Source: an uncultured Lachnospiraceae bacterium
GTDB taxonomy: Bacteria > Bacillota > Clostridia > Lachnospirales > Lachnospiraceae
NCBI GenBank assembly: GCA_902781655.1
Contig: CACZJZ010000013.1
Span: 1 to 64,000, forward strand
Length of the DNA stretch: 64,000 bases
Direction of reading: 5' to 3'
The notes beneath the pieces were generated by a model. The model did no database searches, had not been told where the DNA came from, and saw only the letters and a program-made list of their open reading frames with translations. Positions 45,970 through 55,323 of the stretch are shown here, piece by piece. The first letter of the stretch is position 1. Every line of letters starts with the position of its first letter. The position numbers and the translations under genes are program-made.

Positions 45970-47103
45970 TCAGTAATTTCCCAGAATCTTCATATTCATC
46001 GTCTCCTCGCGCAGGCCCCTGAGCGCGTTCCGCACGCCGCTCTCCGACAGATTGCCGTCAAAATCGACGAAGAACCGGTATTCCCAGTTGCGTCCCTCGA
46101 TCGGCCTCGACTCAAGACGGTTCATGTTGAGATCATTATAAATGAAATGGCTCAGCGCGTGGTAGAGAGAGCCGGATTCATGCTTCACCTCGAAGGTAAT
46201 GCTGATTTTGCGGGCATTCCGGAGGAAAATTTTCTGGTTGGTGCAGATGATAAAGCGGGTCGAGTTTGTGCTCGACTGATTGATACCCTCCGCAAGAACA
46301 GAAAGGCCGTAGGCCTTCGCCGCATACTCCGATGCGATCGCCGCCTCCGCGGGATTCCTATCCTCCGCGACCTTCTGCGCCGCAAACGCGTTGTTCAGCA
46401 TCGACACCTGCTGCCAGGCCGGATGTTCCGCAAGAAACCGCGCGCTCTGCATCAGCGACTGCGCATGGGAGTACACGGTCCGTACCGTTGCCAGCGTCGC
46501 GCCCTCCACTGACATCAGGCAGTGGCGGATCGGAATGATCTGTTCTCCGACGATGTAATTCTCGTACTCGCTCAGCAGGTCGTAGGTCTGCGTCACCGTG
46601 CCCGCCGTGGAATTCTCAATCGGCAGCACCGCGTAATCCGCCGTCCCTTCCTCAATCGCCGTCATCGCGTCGCGGAACGTCTCGACCGCAAAATTCGAGA
46701 CATCAGCGCCAAAATATTTCTTCATCGCGGCCTCGCTGTAGGAGCCGCGGGCGCCCTGATAAACGACCCGGTACGGTCCGTTCCCGGTCAGGGAATCCAC
46801 CGGAATGAAGGGCAGCCGGTTCATACTGCCGCTCTCCGCGATGAGCTGATACTGCTTCTTGCGGCTCATCGCCATAATCTGCTCGAAGAGTTCCTTCACG
46901 CCGTGGCGGTTGAAGCCGTCATGTGCGAGTGCCTCAACGGAGGCGAGCTTCTGGCGCTCCCGTTCCGGATCGAGTACCCGTTTTCCTGTCCCGATCTTGT
47001 ACGCTGCCACCTTCTCCGAGACCGCCATACGCCGCTCATACAGCGCCACCAGCTGCCGGTCGATGTCATCGATTTCCTTCCTGTACTCTTCAAGGTCGTT
47101 CAT
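45970..47103 (-). CDS. pheA: Bifunctional chorismate mutase / prephenate dehydratase
   Basis: Converts chorismate to prephenate and on to phenylpyruvate for phenylalanine. The N-terminal AroQ helix bundle (EYRKEIDDIDRQLVALYERR) is followed by prephenate dehydratase (GARGSYSEAAMKKYFG, and the active-site NSTRFIIC) and a C-terminal ACT domain with LESRPI, the Phe-binding ESRP motif that gives feedback inhibition. The start at 47103 has GGGAGGA a few nt upstream. The length of 377 is normal for the fused enzyme. No T-box was seen, but the leader can fold. Confidence 0.95.
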   Translation of the reverse strand: MNDLEEYRKEIDDIDRQLVALYERRMAVSEKVAAYKIGTGKRVLDPERERQKLASVEALAHDGFNRHGVKELFEQIMAMSRKKQYQLIAESGSMNRLPFIPVDSLTGNGPYRVVYQGARGSYSEAAMKKYFGADVSNFAVETFRDAMTAIEEGTADYAVLPIENSTAGTVTQTYDLLSEYENYIVGEQIIPIRHCLMSVEGATLATVRTVYSHAQSLMQSARFLAEHPAWQQVSMLNNAFAAQKVAEDRNPAEAAIASEYAAKAYGLSVLAEGINQSSTNSTRFIICTNQKIFLRNARKISITFEVKHESGSLYHALSHFIYNDLNMNRLESRPIEGRNWEYRFFVDFDGNLSESGVRNALRGLREETMNMKILGNY

Positions 47104-47127
47104 GCCGCCCTGTTCCTCCCTGTGCAG

Positions 47128-47178
47128 CACTGTCCGGGCAGAGAGCCGGCCCGTCTCATGAGAAGTCCCGGTGCAGTG
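47128..47178 (-). other. Stem-loop in the pheA leader
   Basis: CACTG..CCGGG pairs with CCCGG..CAGTG (one internal asymmetry) around a roughly 28-nt loop, between the prfA stop and the pheA start. A TTTACA 17 bp before TTGATA upstream may be its promoter. Whether it attenuates transcription or only stabilises the mRNA is unknown. Confidence 0.4.
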
Positions 47179-47245
47179 TTTACTATATCAAATACAGTCC
47201 GACCGGAATGTAAAATATAGGTAAGTAATCGAAGTCCGCCCCGAA

Positions 47246-48337
47246 TCAGCCTTGCTGCCCCATTTTCAGGAGCTTTGCCGCCTGGTCAGCCTGGATCAGC
47301 GGATCGATCAGCACGTCAAGTCCGCCGTTCATCACATCGTCCAGGCAGTAGAGTGTCAGCTTGATCCGGTGGTCCGTCACCCGGCTCTGCGGGAAGTTGT
47401 ACGTCCGAATCTTTTCAGATCGATCGCCGGTTCCCACCTGGCTCCTGCGGAGATCGGCCTCCGCGTCGTGCCGCTTCTCCTGCTCGAGATCATACAGCTT
47501 TGAGCGCAGCAGTGCCCAGGCCTTGGCCTTGTTCTGCAGCTGCGAGCGCTCGGTCTGGGAATAGATCACGATACCGGTCGGCAAATGCGTGAGCCGGACC
47601 GCAGAGTCCGTCGTGTTGACGCCCTGTCCGCCGTTTCCCGAAGCACGGGTGATGTCCATCCGCACATCCTCCGGCGGAATGTCGATTTCAATATCGTCGT
47701 CGATTTCCGGCATCACCGCGACGGTTGCGGTGGATGTATGAATGCGTCCTCCTGATTCCGTCTCCGGTACGCGCTGCACGCGATGCACGCCGGATTCATA
47801 CTTGAGTCGCGAATACGCCCCCTGCCCGTTCACGGTGAACGTCACAAATTTCATGCCGCCAAGTCCGGTATCCTCCACGTTTTCCGTGGAAACCTTAAAG
47901 CCGCGCCGCTCCGCGTAATGCACATACATCCGGTAGAGTTCCGCGGCAAAGAGAGCCGCCTCCTCTCCGCCGGCACCGGCACGGATTTCGAAAATGACGT
48001 TCTTGTCGTCGTTCGGGTCCTTTGGCAGCAGCAGAATCCTCAGCTTCTCTTCGAGCTCCTCCACCGCCTGCTTCGAGGCGGACAGCTCCTCGCGAAGCAT
48101 CTCCTTCATCTCCGGGTCGGATTCTCCCTCCAGAAGCTCCAGAGAATCCCTGATATTCTGCTCCTGCTTCTGATACTCCCGGAATGTCTCCACCACCGGC
48201 GCAAGCTCGTTCTGCTCCCGGCACAGCGCCTGAAAGCGCTTCCGGTCCGAGGCCGTCTCCGGCGCCGCGAGTTCTCTTGTAATATCCTCACTGCGCAGGC
48301 ACAGCGCCGTGAGCTTATCCTTCATCGAATCCTGCAT
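47246..48337 (-). CDS. prfA: Peptide chain release factor 1
   Basis: Recognises UAA/UAG stop codons and triggers peptide release. The PET tripeptide that marks RF1 ([14 protein letters not shown]) and the universal GGQ loop ([16 protein letters not shown]) are both present. The length of 363 is normal. It starts 18 nt after prmC, whose product methylates this GGQ glutamine. Confidence 0.97.
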   Translation of the reverse strand: MQDSMKDKLTALCLRSEDITRELAAPETASDRKRFQALCREQNELAPVVETFREYQKQEQNIRDSLELLEGESDPEMKEMLREELSASKQAVEELEEKLRILLLPKDPNDDKNVIFEIRAGAGGEEAALFAAELYRMYVHYAERRGFKVSTENVEDTGLGGMKFVTFTVNGQGAYSRLKYESGVHRVQRVPETESGGRIHTSTATVAVMPEIDDDIEIDIPPEDVRMDITRASGNGGQGVNTTDSAVRLTHLPTGIVIYSQTERSQLQNKAKAWALLRSKLYDLEQEKRHDAEADLRRSQVGTGDRSEKIRTYNFPQSRVTDHRIKLTLYCLDDVMNGGLDVLIDPLIQADQAAKLLKMGQQG

Positions 48338-48355
48338 CTGTTTCCTTTCCGAAAT

Positions 48356-49219
48356 TTACAGTCCGAGTTCCCCGCGCACAATGCGGTCCTGTCCGCCGTA
48401 ATCTCTGATAATCTGGAGATCAAGGAAACCGCTCTGCCGCATCATCGCCGCGACATCCGCCGCCTCGTCGAATCCTGTCTCCATCATCAGAACGCCGCCA
48501 ATTTTCAGCTCATCCCGCGCGCCCTCCAGAATTCTCCGGTAGAAGGTCAGCCCGTCCTCTCCGCCGTCGAGTGCCATCCACGGCTCCATCTTTGCCACCT
48601 CCGGCATCAGTGTGCCGATCACGCCGGTGGGGATATACGGCGGATTCGAGACAATCAGATCGAATTTGGGTAAAGATTCTCCGCCAGCAAGGGCTTCATA
48701 CAGATCCCCCTGTCTCCACACGGCGCGGTCCGACAGGCCCAGCCGCCTGCCGTTCTCCGCCGCGACACGGAGCGCCGCCGCGGACAGGTCCGTCCCGACA
48801 CCGATGGTATCCGCGGAATAGTGCAGGAGACTCAGCAAAATACATCCGCTCCCGGTACACAGGTCGAGAATCCGCATTCCGCCGTGCACCTCCTTCATCG
48901 CTTCCTCCACCAGGTTTTCCGTGTCCTGATTGGGAATCAGAACATCCCGTGTCACGTAAAATGGAAGGCCCATGAAGTCCTGTGCACCGAGAATATAGGC
49001 GACCGGTTCATGCCCGCCGCGCCGCTCCAGCATCGCCTCATAGCGGCGAAGCTCCTCATCCGTGACAATTCTCTCGTTTCCGTCCGCGAGCAGCGTCTGA
49101 TAATCCGTTCCGCAGGCCGCCTCCAGAAGGAGCCTCGCATCGAGCTTCCGGTCAGGATTCTCCGGTATTGCCGCCTCCAGACGCGCCACGCCTATATTGT
49201 AAGCTTCCCGGTATGTCAT
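48356..49219 (-). CDS. prmC: Release factor glutamine methyltransferase PrmC
   Basis: Methylates the GGQ glutamine of RF1/RF2 using SAM. The SAM site ILDLCTGSGCILLSLLHY and the catalytic NPPY motif (IVSNPPYIPTG) are clear. The 287-residue length is typical. Its start codon abuts the DUF1385 stop (TAA immediately followed by ATG), indicating coupling. Confidence 0.95.
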   Translation of the reverse strand: MTYREAYNIGVARLEAAIPENPDRKLDARLLLEAACGTDYQTLLADGNERIVTDEELRRYEAMLERRGGHEPVAYILGAQDFMGLPFYVTRDVLIPNQDTENLVEEAMKEVHGGMRILDLCTGSGCILLSLLHYSADTIGVGTDLSAAALRVAAENGRRLGLSDRAVWRQGDLYEALAGGESLPKFDLIVSNPPYIPTGVIGTLMPEVAKMEPWMALDGGEDGLTFYRRILEGARDELKIGGVLMMETGFDEAADVAAMMRQSGFLDLQIIRDYGGQDRIVRGELGL

Positions 49220-50230
49220 TTACACCTCGTTCTGCGCCTTCTGCGGCATACCCGGCTCCCCCGCCGGTGCCTCCGCCGTCTCCTCCGTCCAGCCAAACTC
49301 CCGCCTCAGATAACGCTTCCAGTCAAAGATCGCCTCCACCGACGCGATCGCGACCTCCAGCATGTCATCATCCGGTTCCTTTGTGGTCAGCCGCTGCAGC
49401 CACAGCCCCGGAGCGGAGAAAATCCTGACAAAAATATTATCCGAGCGCCCCGCGAACCGGATAAGCTCGTAGGAAATACCCGCGATCACCGGGATCAGCG
49501 CAAAACGGAGCGCCAGCCTGACCACACGGCTGTCCACGCGGATGAAGAAGAACAAAACGATACTCACAAGCAGGACAAGCAGCAGGAAACTCGTTCCGCA
49601 GCGCTTGTGGAACCGGCTGCTCTCCCGCGCATTCTCCACGGTTAGCGGCTTTCCCGACTCAATGCAATTGATGCATTTATGCTCCGCGCCGTGATACTGA
49701 TACAGCCTGTGAATATCCTTCATCGCCGTGATCGCCCAGATATAGGCCAGGAAAATGACAAGCCGCAGCATTCCCTCGGCCAGGGCCAGCACTGATGGAC
49801 TACGCAGATATTTTGCCAGAAGCTCCGCAAAGAAGTACGGAACAAGCACGAAGAGGAATGCGGCGAGCACGAAGGCAATGATCATCGTGACGACCTGCAT
49901 CACCGTCTCGCCGTTTCCCCGCGTCGCACGATCCATCTTCTTGTCGAACTTTGTTGGCTCCTTATCCTCCTCTTCATAGAACGACGACGAATATCCGAGT
50001 GCGCGGAACCCCAGAATCAGCGAATCCAGGAAGACGAAAATACCGCGCAGGAACGGGATCTTTGAGATCACGTAATTCTCAAGAATCCCATGATACTCAT
50101 CGACCTGCACCTCAATCTCCTTGTCCGGCCGGCGCACCGCAACAGCGTACATCTTCCTGTTCTTCATCATGACACCCTCGAGCACTGCCTGCCCGCCGAT
50201 GCCGGAATAATGCTGCGTTCTCTTTCCCAT
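49220..50230 (-). CDS. DUF1385 family membrane protein
   Basis: Polytopic membrane protein of the DUF1385 family, regularly encoded next to prmC-prfA in Clostridia. The conserved N-terminal GGQAVLEGVMMKNRKMYAVA and the motif YHGAEHKCINCIE are visible, with about five or six hydrophobic spans. The biochemical role is unknown; the neighbourhood with translation termination genes is old and conserved but not explained. Confidence 0.9.
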   Translation of the reverse strand: MGKRTQHYSGIGGQAVLEGVMMKNRKMYAVAVRRPDKEIEVQVDEYHGILENYVISKIPFLRGIFVFLDSLILGFRALGYSSSFYEEEDKEPTKFDKKMDRATRGNGETVMQVVTMIIAFVLAAFLFVLVPYFFAELLAKYLRSPSVLALAEGMLRLVIFLAYIWAITAMKDIHRLYQYHGAEHKCINCIESGKPLTVENARESSRFHKRCGTSFLLLVLLVSIVLFFFIRVDSRVVRLALRFALIPVIAGISYELIRFAGRSDNIFVRIFSAPGLWLQRLTTKEPDDDMLEVAIASVEAIFDWKRYLRREFGWTEETAEAPAGEPGMPQKAQNEV

Positions 50231-50308
50231 ATGAACCTCACTTCTTCATCAGGCAGATCGCCAGCTCAGCATGCTGCCTGACTTCAGCCTGCATCCCGCT
50301 GTATACGC

Positions 50309-50343
50309 AAAGGACCGGGACAGTATAAACAGTCCCGGTCCTT
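50309..50343 (-). terminator. Terminator-like hairpin after rpmE
   Basis: AAGGACCGGGAC/GTCCCGGTCCTT stem of 12 bp around a loop, starting about 20 nt after the rpmE stop. No strong T-run follows, so some read-through into DUF1385 is likely. Confidence 0.65.
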
Positions 50344-50365
50344 CTATACACATGCTAGGCTTGCC

Positions 50366-50575
50366 TTACTGCGCAGACTTAACACCGTACTTCCTGTTGA
50401 ACTTATCGATGCGGCCCTTCGCGGATGCGGCTCTCTGCTGACCCGTGTAGAACGGATGGCACTTGGAGCAAACTTCCACGTGAATCTCCGGCTTTGTGGA
50501 GCCGGTCACGAACGTATTACCGCAGTTGCAGGTAACAGTCGCCTGATAGTACTGGGGATGGATTCCTTCCTTCAT
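50366..50575 (-). CDS. rpmE: 50S ribosomal protein L31 (zinc-binding form)
   Basis: 69 residues. The start [20 protein letters not shown] and [13 protein letters not shown] carry the CxC...CxxC zinc-binding set of the C+ form, so zinc is needed and no zinc-free paralogue is seen here. The start at 50575 is set by homology and AGAGGTGAG upstream. It has its own strong promoter and a hairpin after it. Confidence 0.96.
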   Translation of the reverse strand: MKEGIHPQYYQATVTCNCGNTFVTGSTKPEIHVEVCSKCHPFYTGQQRAASAKGRIDKFNRKYGVKSAQ

Positions 50576-50644
50576 ATGTCTCACCTCTTTATCGATCCGC
50601 AAATTCGCATTTACTGCAGTAGTCTGTCTCAAAACAGCTTTGTT

Positions 50645-50673
50645 ATTTTAACACGCCCCTGCTGATGATGCAA
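50645..50673 (-). promoter_or_regulatory. rpmE promoter
   Basis: Minus strand TTGCAT, 17 bp, TAAAAT, about 70 nt upstream of the rpmE start. Just upstream is a short tandem repeat of GAGTGAATATCA, two copies. Confidence 0.7.
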
Positions 50674-50746
50674 GAGTGAATATCAGAGTGAATATCAGCT
50701 TTTAACAGAAAAATCTGTTTGCAAAATACACCCCTATAGGCGAGTC

Positions 50747-51421
50747 TCAGCTATCTCTCTCCCTCAAGATGCGCCGGATTTTGCTCCGGCCCCGCTGCAG
50801 CGCATTATCGGTCGACTTCTCGTCCCGCCCGAGGACGCGGGCGATCTCCGCATATCCCATGCCTGTAAGAGTGAGGCTCATAACCTCCTCCTCCAGAGGA
50901 CTCAGCTCCTTCTCTATCTGAGCCAGCAGCTGCCGGATGTTTTCCTCCTCAATCATCTGCTCCTCAGGATTCGCTCCCGTCTGCCCGCCGTAGGGGGACG
51001 AGCCATGGCGGTCAGCGCTGAGAACATCGGCGAGCACCGAGGAACCGCCATCCTCCTCCCTGCTGATCTCAGAGTAGAGCGAAATAGCGGTGTTGAGCGG
51101 CATATTTTTCTTCCTGCCCGAGGCCTGAATCGCGGAAAACATCTGCCTGGAAACGCAGAGATCCGCAAAGGTGGCAAAGCTGGTGTCCCGGCCGGCGTCG
51201 TAGTCCCGCACAGCCTTGAACAGCCCGATCATGCCCTCCTGGATGAGATCATCCGTACTGCCTCCCAGAATATACATGGACTGCGCCTTGCTGCGTACAA
51301 GTCCCTTGTATTTCTCCATGAGGAACTCCGTGGCTGCGCCGCCCTCGCCGGCGTGCTCGGTGTCTGCACGGATGATCCGGATGAGTTCTTCATCTGACAA
51401 GTTCGCGTATTTATCCGCCAT
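50747..51421 (-). CDS. sigH: RNA polymerase sigma factor SigH
   Basis: Sigma-70 family factor of 224 residues driving transition-phase and early sporulation genes in Firmicutes. Region 2 has LVRSKAQSMYILGGSTDDLI and QEGMIGLFKAVRDYD; region 4 has EIARVLGRDEKSTDNALQRG. The region 2-4 linker is long and hydrophilic. It lies after rlmB in the conserved cysS-mrnC-rlmB-sigH order, but the yacP-like gene usually between rlmB and sigH in Bacillus is absent. Confidence 0.9.
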   Translation of the reverse strand: MADKYANLSDEELIRIIRADTEHAGEGGAATEFLMEKYKGLVRSKAQSMYILGGSTDDLIQEGMIGLFKAVRDYDAGRDTSFATFADLCVSRQMFSAIQASGRKKNMPLNTAISLYSEISREEDGGSSVLADVLSADRHGSSPYGGQTGANPEEQMIEEENIRQLLAQIEKELSPLEEEVMSLTLTGMGYAEIARVLGRDEKSTDNALQRGRSKIRRILRERDS

Positions 51422-51534
51422 CTGGACCCGCCTTCTCCGTACATCCTGTCACCCGCACCGACCCCGTCCCGGTGCAGCCGTCCTGATCAAACAAAATCTG
51501 ATTCAGCCTGTCTCCGCCTGATTCAAAAATCTTA

Positions 51535-52521
51535 TCACGCCTTCTTCGCTGCGTCCCGCTGGCGCAGAATCTCATATGCGAGCACGCCTGCCGCCACGGA
51601 AGCGTTGAGCGAGGTGATCTCGCCGCGCATCGGAATGGCCGCGGTCATGTCGCACTTTTCCTTCACAAGTCTCGAGACGCCGTTTCCTTCCGCGCCGATC
51701 ACAAGACCGATCGGCCCCGTCATGGAGAGTTCTCCCATGGGCGTGCCGTCCATATCTGCGCACACGAACCACATACCGCGCTTCTTGAGTTCCTCAATCG
51801 TATTTCCGAGATTCGTCACCTTCGCCACCGGCGTGTAATTCAGCGCGCCAGCCGACGCCTTGACGACAGTTGCGGTGAGACCACAGGCCCGGTCCTTCGG
51901 AATGATGACGCCATGCGCGCCCACGATATTTGCGGTCCGGATGATCGCCCCCAGATTGTGCGGATCTTCAATATCATCGAGCAAAATCAGAAATGGCGCC
52001 TCTCCCTTATCTTCCGCCTTCTGAAACATGGTCTCAATGTCCGAATAGGCATAGGCAGCCGCATTGGCAATCACGCCCTGGTGCTTCCCGGTCTCGCTCA
52101 TCAGATCGAGCCGTTCCTTGTCGACATAGCGAACGGGAACGCCATGCTTTGCAGCTTCCCGCTTCACCGTCTGGATCGCGCCGTCGTTCAGGCCGTCCAG
52201 AATATAGATGCGGTCAATTGTCCGTCCGCTGCGGAGCGCCTCCACCACCGCGTTTCTCCCCTCAATGCGGAAGCTGTCCTGTTCCTCCGTATCCCGGGTC
52301 CCTGCCGCGCTGGCTGATGCCTTTTCTCTGCTCCGCTCCTCCAGCTTCCGGCGGGTCTCCCCATCAAACCGGCTCGCGCCATACGATCTGCCGCGCGCTC
52401 TTCCGCGGCTCTCACCGCCGAACTCCTCTCCACCTTGGACTCTTCCGCGCTTTGTTTCTCCGCCGCGCGCGGGCCGCTGTCCTCTGCCGCGCCCCTCATT
52501 ATTTCTTCCGTATCGTTCCAT
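51535..52521 (-). CDS. rlmB: 23S rRNA (guanosine-2'-O-)-methyltransferase RlmB
   Basis: SpoU-class methyltransferase. An N-terminal RNA substrate-binding part (RIEGRNAVVEALRSGRTIDR) precedes the trefoil-knot SAM domain with LLDDIEDPHNLGAIIRTA and IGLVIGAEGNGVSRLV. About 75 Arg/Gly/Glu-rich, probably disordered residues at the start (GRGRGQRPARGG, GGESRGRARGR) are not part of the fold and may contact RNA. The length of 328 results from this tail. Confidence 0.93.
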   Translation of the reverse strand: MERYGRNNEGRGRGQRPARGGETKRGRVQGGEEFGGESRGRARGRSYGASRFDGETRRKLEERSREKASASAAGTRDTEEQDSFRIEGRNAVVEALRSGRTIDRIYILDGLNDGAIQTVKREAAKHGVPVRYVDKERLDLMSETGKHQGVIANAAAYAYSDIETMFQKAEDKGEAPFLILLDDIEDPHNLGAIIRTANIVGAHGVIIPKDRACGLTATVVKASAGALNYTPVAKVTNLGNTIEELKKRGMWFVCADMDGTPMGELSMTGPIGLVIGAEGNGVSRLVKEKCDMTAAIPMRGEITSLNASVAAGVLAYEILRQRDAAKKA

Positions 52522-52573
52522 CGTTAATCCTCGATTCCTCCGTCCATGTTCATTTCATTTGGTCTTTCACGAG

Positions 52574-53044
52574 TTATTTCCACAGTCCCGCATCCATCAG
52601 TCCCTGTCGGACAAGACTGACCAGCCTTGTCTGCTGCCCGCTCATGTAAAGATAGGCGGCAAGCGCCTCGAGCGCCGTCGCCTTCATATAATCCTCCGCG
52701 CTCTGATTCTTAGCCATGTGGGCGGGATGCGAATTGAGACCGCGGCGGTAAATCGCCGTCTCCTCCGCTGTGAGCGCCGGCAGAATCGCATCTCCGACCT
52801 TCGCCTGCGCGCCTGCGCTGACAAGACGTGACGCCTCATTGTGAAGCTTCTCAGCCTGACGGCTGCATCTGCCTGTGACAATAGTCCGGATGATCGTGGA
52901 ATATACCGAATCGCCCAGAAAGGCAAGCGCAAGCGGACTGTAGGTTCGAAGGTCCGCCGGCTCCATGCCAAACTGCTTTAAAATTTCGTCATGTAGCTCC
53001 GTCATATCTGGCAGCACGCCGCTGATATTCAGGCCTTCTTCCAT
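52574..53044 (-). CDS. mrnC: Mini-ribonuclease III
   Basis: Dimeric RNase III catalytic domain without the dsRNA-binding domain; matures 23S rRNA ends in Bacillus. The signature SPLALAFLGDSVYSTIIRT carries the catalytic Asp; AEDYMKATALEALAAYLYMS carries the second acidic site. The start overlaps cysS by 16 nt; a Met 13 codons in (53005) is an alternative because neither has a good ribosome site. Confidence 0.93.
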   Translation of the reverse strand: MEEGLNISGVLPDMTELHDEILKQFGMEPADLRTYSPLALAFLGDSVYSTIIRTIVTGRCSRQAEKLHNEASRLVSAGAQAKVGDAILPALTAEETAIYRRGLNSHPAHMAKNQSAEDYMKATALEALAAYLYMSGQQTRLVSLVRQGLMDAGLWK

Positions 53045-54627
53045 TTCACACCGTCGCGGGTATCCTCGAGAAGAATGCCCTTCTCCTTCAGCTCGTCGCG
53101 GATTGCATCCGCCTTTGCAAAATCTCTGGCCTTTCTCGCGGCCTGTCTCTCGGCGATCCTGCCCTCCACATAGGAGGCAAGCTCATCATCGCCCGCAGCG
53201 GCGGCCTGTCCGTCCATCTCGCACCTTAGACCAAGAATGCCGGCAAGCGTGTGAAGCTCCGCGCGCAGTACCGCAAGAAACGCCGCAGAGCTGTCCTCGT
53301 CCGCGCTGCTGTTGATCCATTTGACGAGATCAAACAGCACAGAGATGGCGTCTGCTGTGTTGAAGTCGTCGTCCATCACCTTCTCAAACCGGGCGCGGAA
53401 TGCGTCTGCCCCGGCGAGCTTCTCCGCCTCTGCCGCCGTCAGTCCGTCCGCGGCGCTCACCGCGCCGTTCTCTGTCGAGAGCAGCTTTGCCGCCTCCGCC
53501 GCCGTCACCGCCACCGGCACAGCGGTTCCGGAAGGGAGGACGGCGGGACCGGCCGACGGGATTCCCGCCTGCGGACTCGGTATCTTCTCCTCCTCCGTCA
53601 GCGGAGTGACAGTCGCTCCCTTCTTTGTCAGAAGGTAATCCAGATTCGCGGCGCAGTTGCAGATACGCTCATACGCAGTCTTCGCGGATTCCATCAGCTC
53701 CTGGCTGAAATTCAGCGGGCTTCTGTAGTGCACCGTCAGCATGAAATACCGCACCACCTGCGGATCGTATTTTGCTACGATGTCGCGGACCGTGAAGAAA
53801 TTACCGAGCGATTTGCTCATCTTGTGGTTGTCGATGTTGAGGAAGGCGTTGTGCATCCAGTAATGCGCGAAAGGCTCGCCGTTCGCCGCCTCGGACTGCG
53901 CAATTTCGTTCTCGTGATGCGGGAAGATGAGATCCTCTCCGCCGCCGTGGATGTCAAGCGTCGATCCCGCGTACTTGCGGCTCATGACAGAGCATTCGAT
54001 GTGCCAGCCCGGTCGGCCCTGGCACCATGGCGAATCCCAGTACGGCTCACCCTCCTTCTTCGGCTTCCAGAGGACAAAATCGAGCGGATCCTCCTTCTGA
54101 TCCTCTCCGGTGACAAGCAGCGTTCTCGCGCCGCTCCGCAGGTCGTCGATGTTCTTGTGGGACAGCTTCCCGTATTCCCGGAACTTCCGGGTGCGGTAAT
54201 ACACCGTGCCGTCCTTCGCCACATAGGCGTACCCCTTGTCGATCAGGGTCTGGATCATATCGATCATGCCCTGAATCTCCTTCGTCGCCTGCGGATGAAT
54301 GGTCGCCGGACGGATGTTCAGAGTCTGCATATCCTTTTTGCACTCTTTGATATAGCGCTCGGAGATGACATCCGCCGGCACTCCCTCCTCCACGGACTTC
54401 TTGATGATTTTGTCATCCACATCGGTGAAATTCGAGATAAACAGCACGCGGTATCCCTGATATTCAAAATATCTGCGCACGCAGTCAAACACGAGCATGG
54501 GGCGCGCGTTGCCGATATGAATCAGGTTGTAGACGGTCGGTCCACATACATACATGCGGACCTCTCCCGGGTGGAGGGCATGAAATTCCTCCAGCTGCTT
54601 CGACATAGTGTTGTAAATCTCGATCAT
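53029..54627 (-). CDS. cysS: Cysteinyl-tRNA synthetase with a linker insertion
   Basis: Class I synthetase charging tRNA-Cys. Zinc ligand Cys28 (MYVCGPTVYN), HIGN at residues 37-40, Cys212 (HIECS), HHENE, and KMSKS at 269-273 are all intact. Residues about 338-405 are a Pro/Ala/Ser/Thr-rich insert (for example SPQAGIPSAG, AVPVAVTAAEAA) between the catalytic core and the anticodon-binding helices, raising the length to 532 from the usual 460-470. The start at 54627 is preferred over the longer open frame; Met 7 codons later is possible. Confidence 0.94.
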   Translation of the reverse strand: MIEIYNTMSKQLEEFHALHPGEVRMYVCGPTVYNLIHIGNARPMLVFDCVRRYFEYQGYRVLFISNFTDVDDKIIKKSVEEGVPADVISERYIKECKKDMQTLNIRPATIHPQATKEIQGMIDMIQTLIDKGYAYVAKDGTVYYRTRKFREYGKLSHKNIDDLRSGARTLLVTGEDQKEDPLDFVLWKPKKEGEPYWDSPWCQGRPGWHIECSVMSRKYAGSTLDIHGGGEDLIFPHHENEIAQSEAANGEPFAHYWMHNAFLNIDNHKMSKSLGNFFTVRDIVAKYDPQVVRYFMLTVHYRSPLNFSQELMESAKTAYERICNCAANLDYLLTKKGATVTPLTEEEKIPSPQAGIPSAGPAVLPSGTAVPVAVTAAEAAKLLSTENGAVSAADGLTAAEAEKLAGADAFRARFEKVMDDDFNTADAISVLFDLVKWINSSADEDSSAAFLAVLRAELHTLAGILGLRCEMDGQAAAAGDDELASYVEGRIAERQAARKARDFAKADAIRDELKEKGILLEDTRDGVKWKKA

Positions 54628-54728
54628 GATACGACTCCCGCCGCTGCTGCGCGGCATTTTCTGTAAATGATTCTGGTAATGATATATCTGTTGAATATAC
54701 CTGTTGATCTGTTCCGGCCTGCTGATTA

Positions 54729-55292
54729 TCACATCAGCTGGTCATCGTAGATCGCCCGCTGACCGCCGACGTACTTCGGCCTTCGCCTCGCGCAGGTCAG
54801 CACCGCGCTTCCGATATGGTCAACGGAGATGCGGAGCGGCACGACGACCGGATGGATATGCATGCCAATCAGCGTCTGTCCGATGTCGATGCCGGCGTCC
54901 GCCTGCGCGAGAAGGCTCTCCACGAGAACCGGGTGGGCCATCTTGCCGTAAGCCACGGTGGCAAACGCGCCGCCCGCATGATTTGGCTGCGGTATCGCGT
55001 TGACCTGCTCCAGCCGGTACCGTTCCATCGTTTCCCGTTCCACGACAAGTGCCCGGTTCAGATGCTCGCAGCACTGTGCGGCCAGCAAAATTCCGCGCGG
55101 TGCGAGCACGCCGCTTATGCCCTCGTAAAGCGCCTCCGCGATCTCCACACTCGTATGCGTGCCGATCTGCTCGCCCAGCACCTCGCTCGTGGAGCAGCCG
55201 ACGACAAACAGTTGTCCGGCGCGCAGACGCGCCCTGTCACAGACCTCCGCCGCTGCCTGAGCGGCCTGCTTCTTCAATTCCTCTGGTTCCAT
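54729..55292 (-). CDS. DUF436 / TIGR01440 family protein
   Basis: 187 residues with the conserved block LFVVGCSTSEVLGEQIGTHT and later RGILLAAQCCEHLNRALVVE and KMAHPVLVESLLAQADAGID, matching the YwlG/TIGR01440 family, whose function is unknown. It starts 31 nt after ispF; the start at 55292 is chosen by homology, with only a weak GGGGTG site. Confidence 0.85.
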   Translation of the reverse strand: MEPEELKKQAAQAAAEVCDRARLRAGQLFVVGCSTSEVLGEQIGTHTSVEIAEALYEGISGVLAPRGILLAAQCCEHLNRALVVERETMERYRLEQVNAIPQPNHAGGAFATVAYGKMAHPVLVESLLAQADAGIDIGQTLIGMHIHPVVVPLRISVDHIGSAVLTCARRRPKYVGGQRAIYDDQLM

Positions 55293-55323
55293 CTTTACAC
55301 CCCATGCCGCGTCTATTATGTGC

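Noticed and set aside
54628-54728. T-box leader upstream of cysS
   Set aside because: Only about 100 nt separate it from the preceding gene; no T-box sequence (TGGNACCGCG-like) is present.
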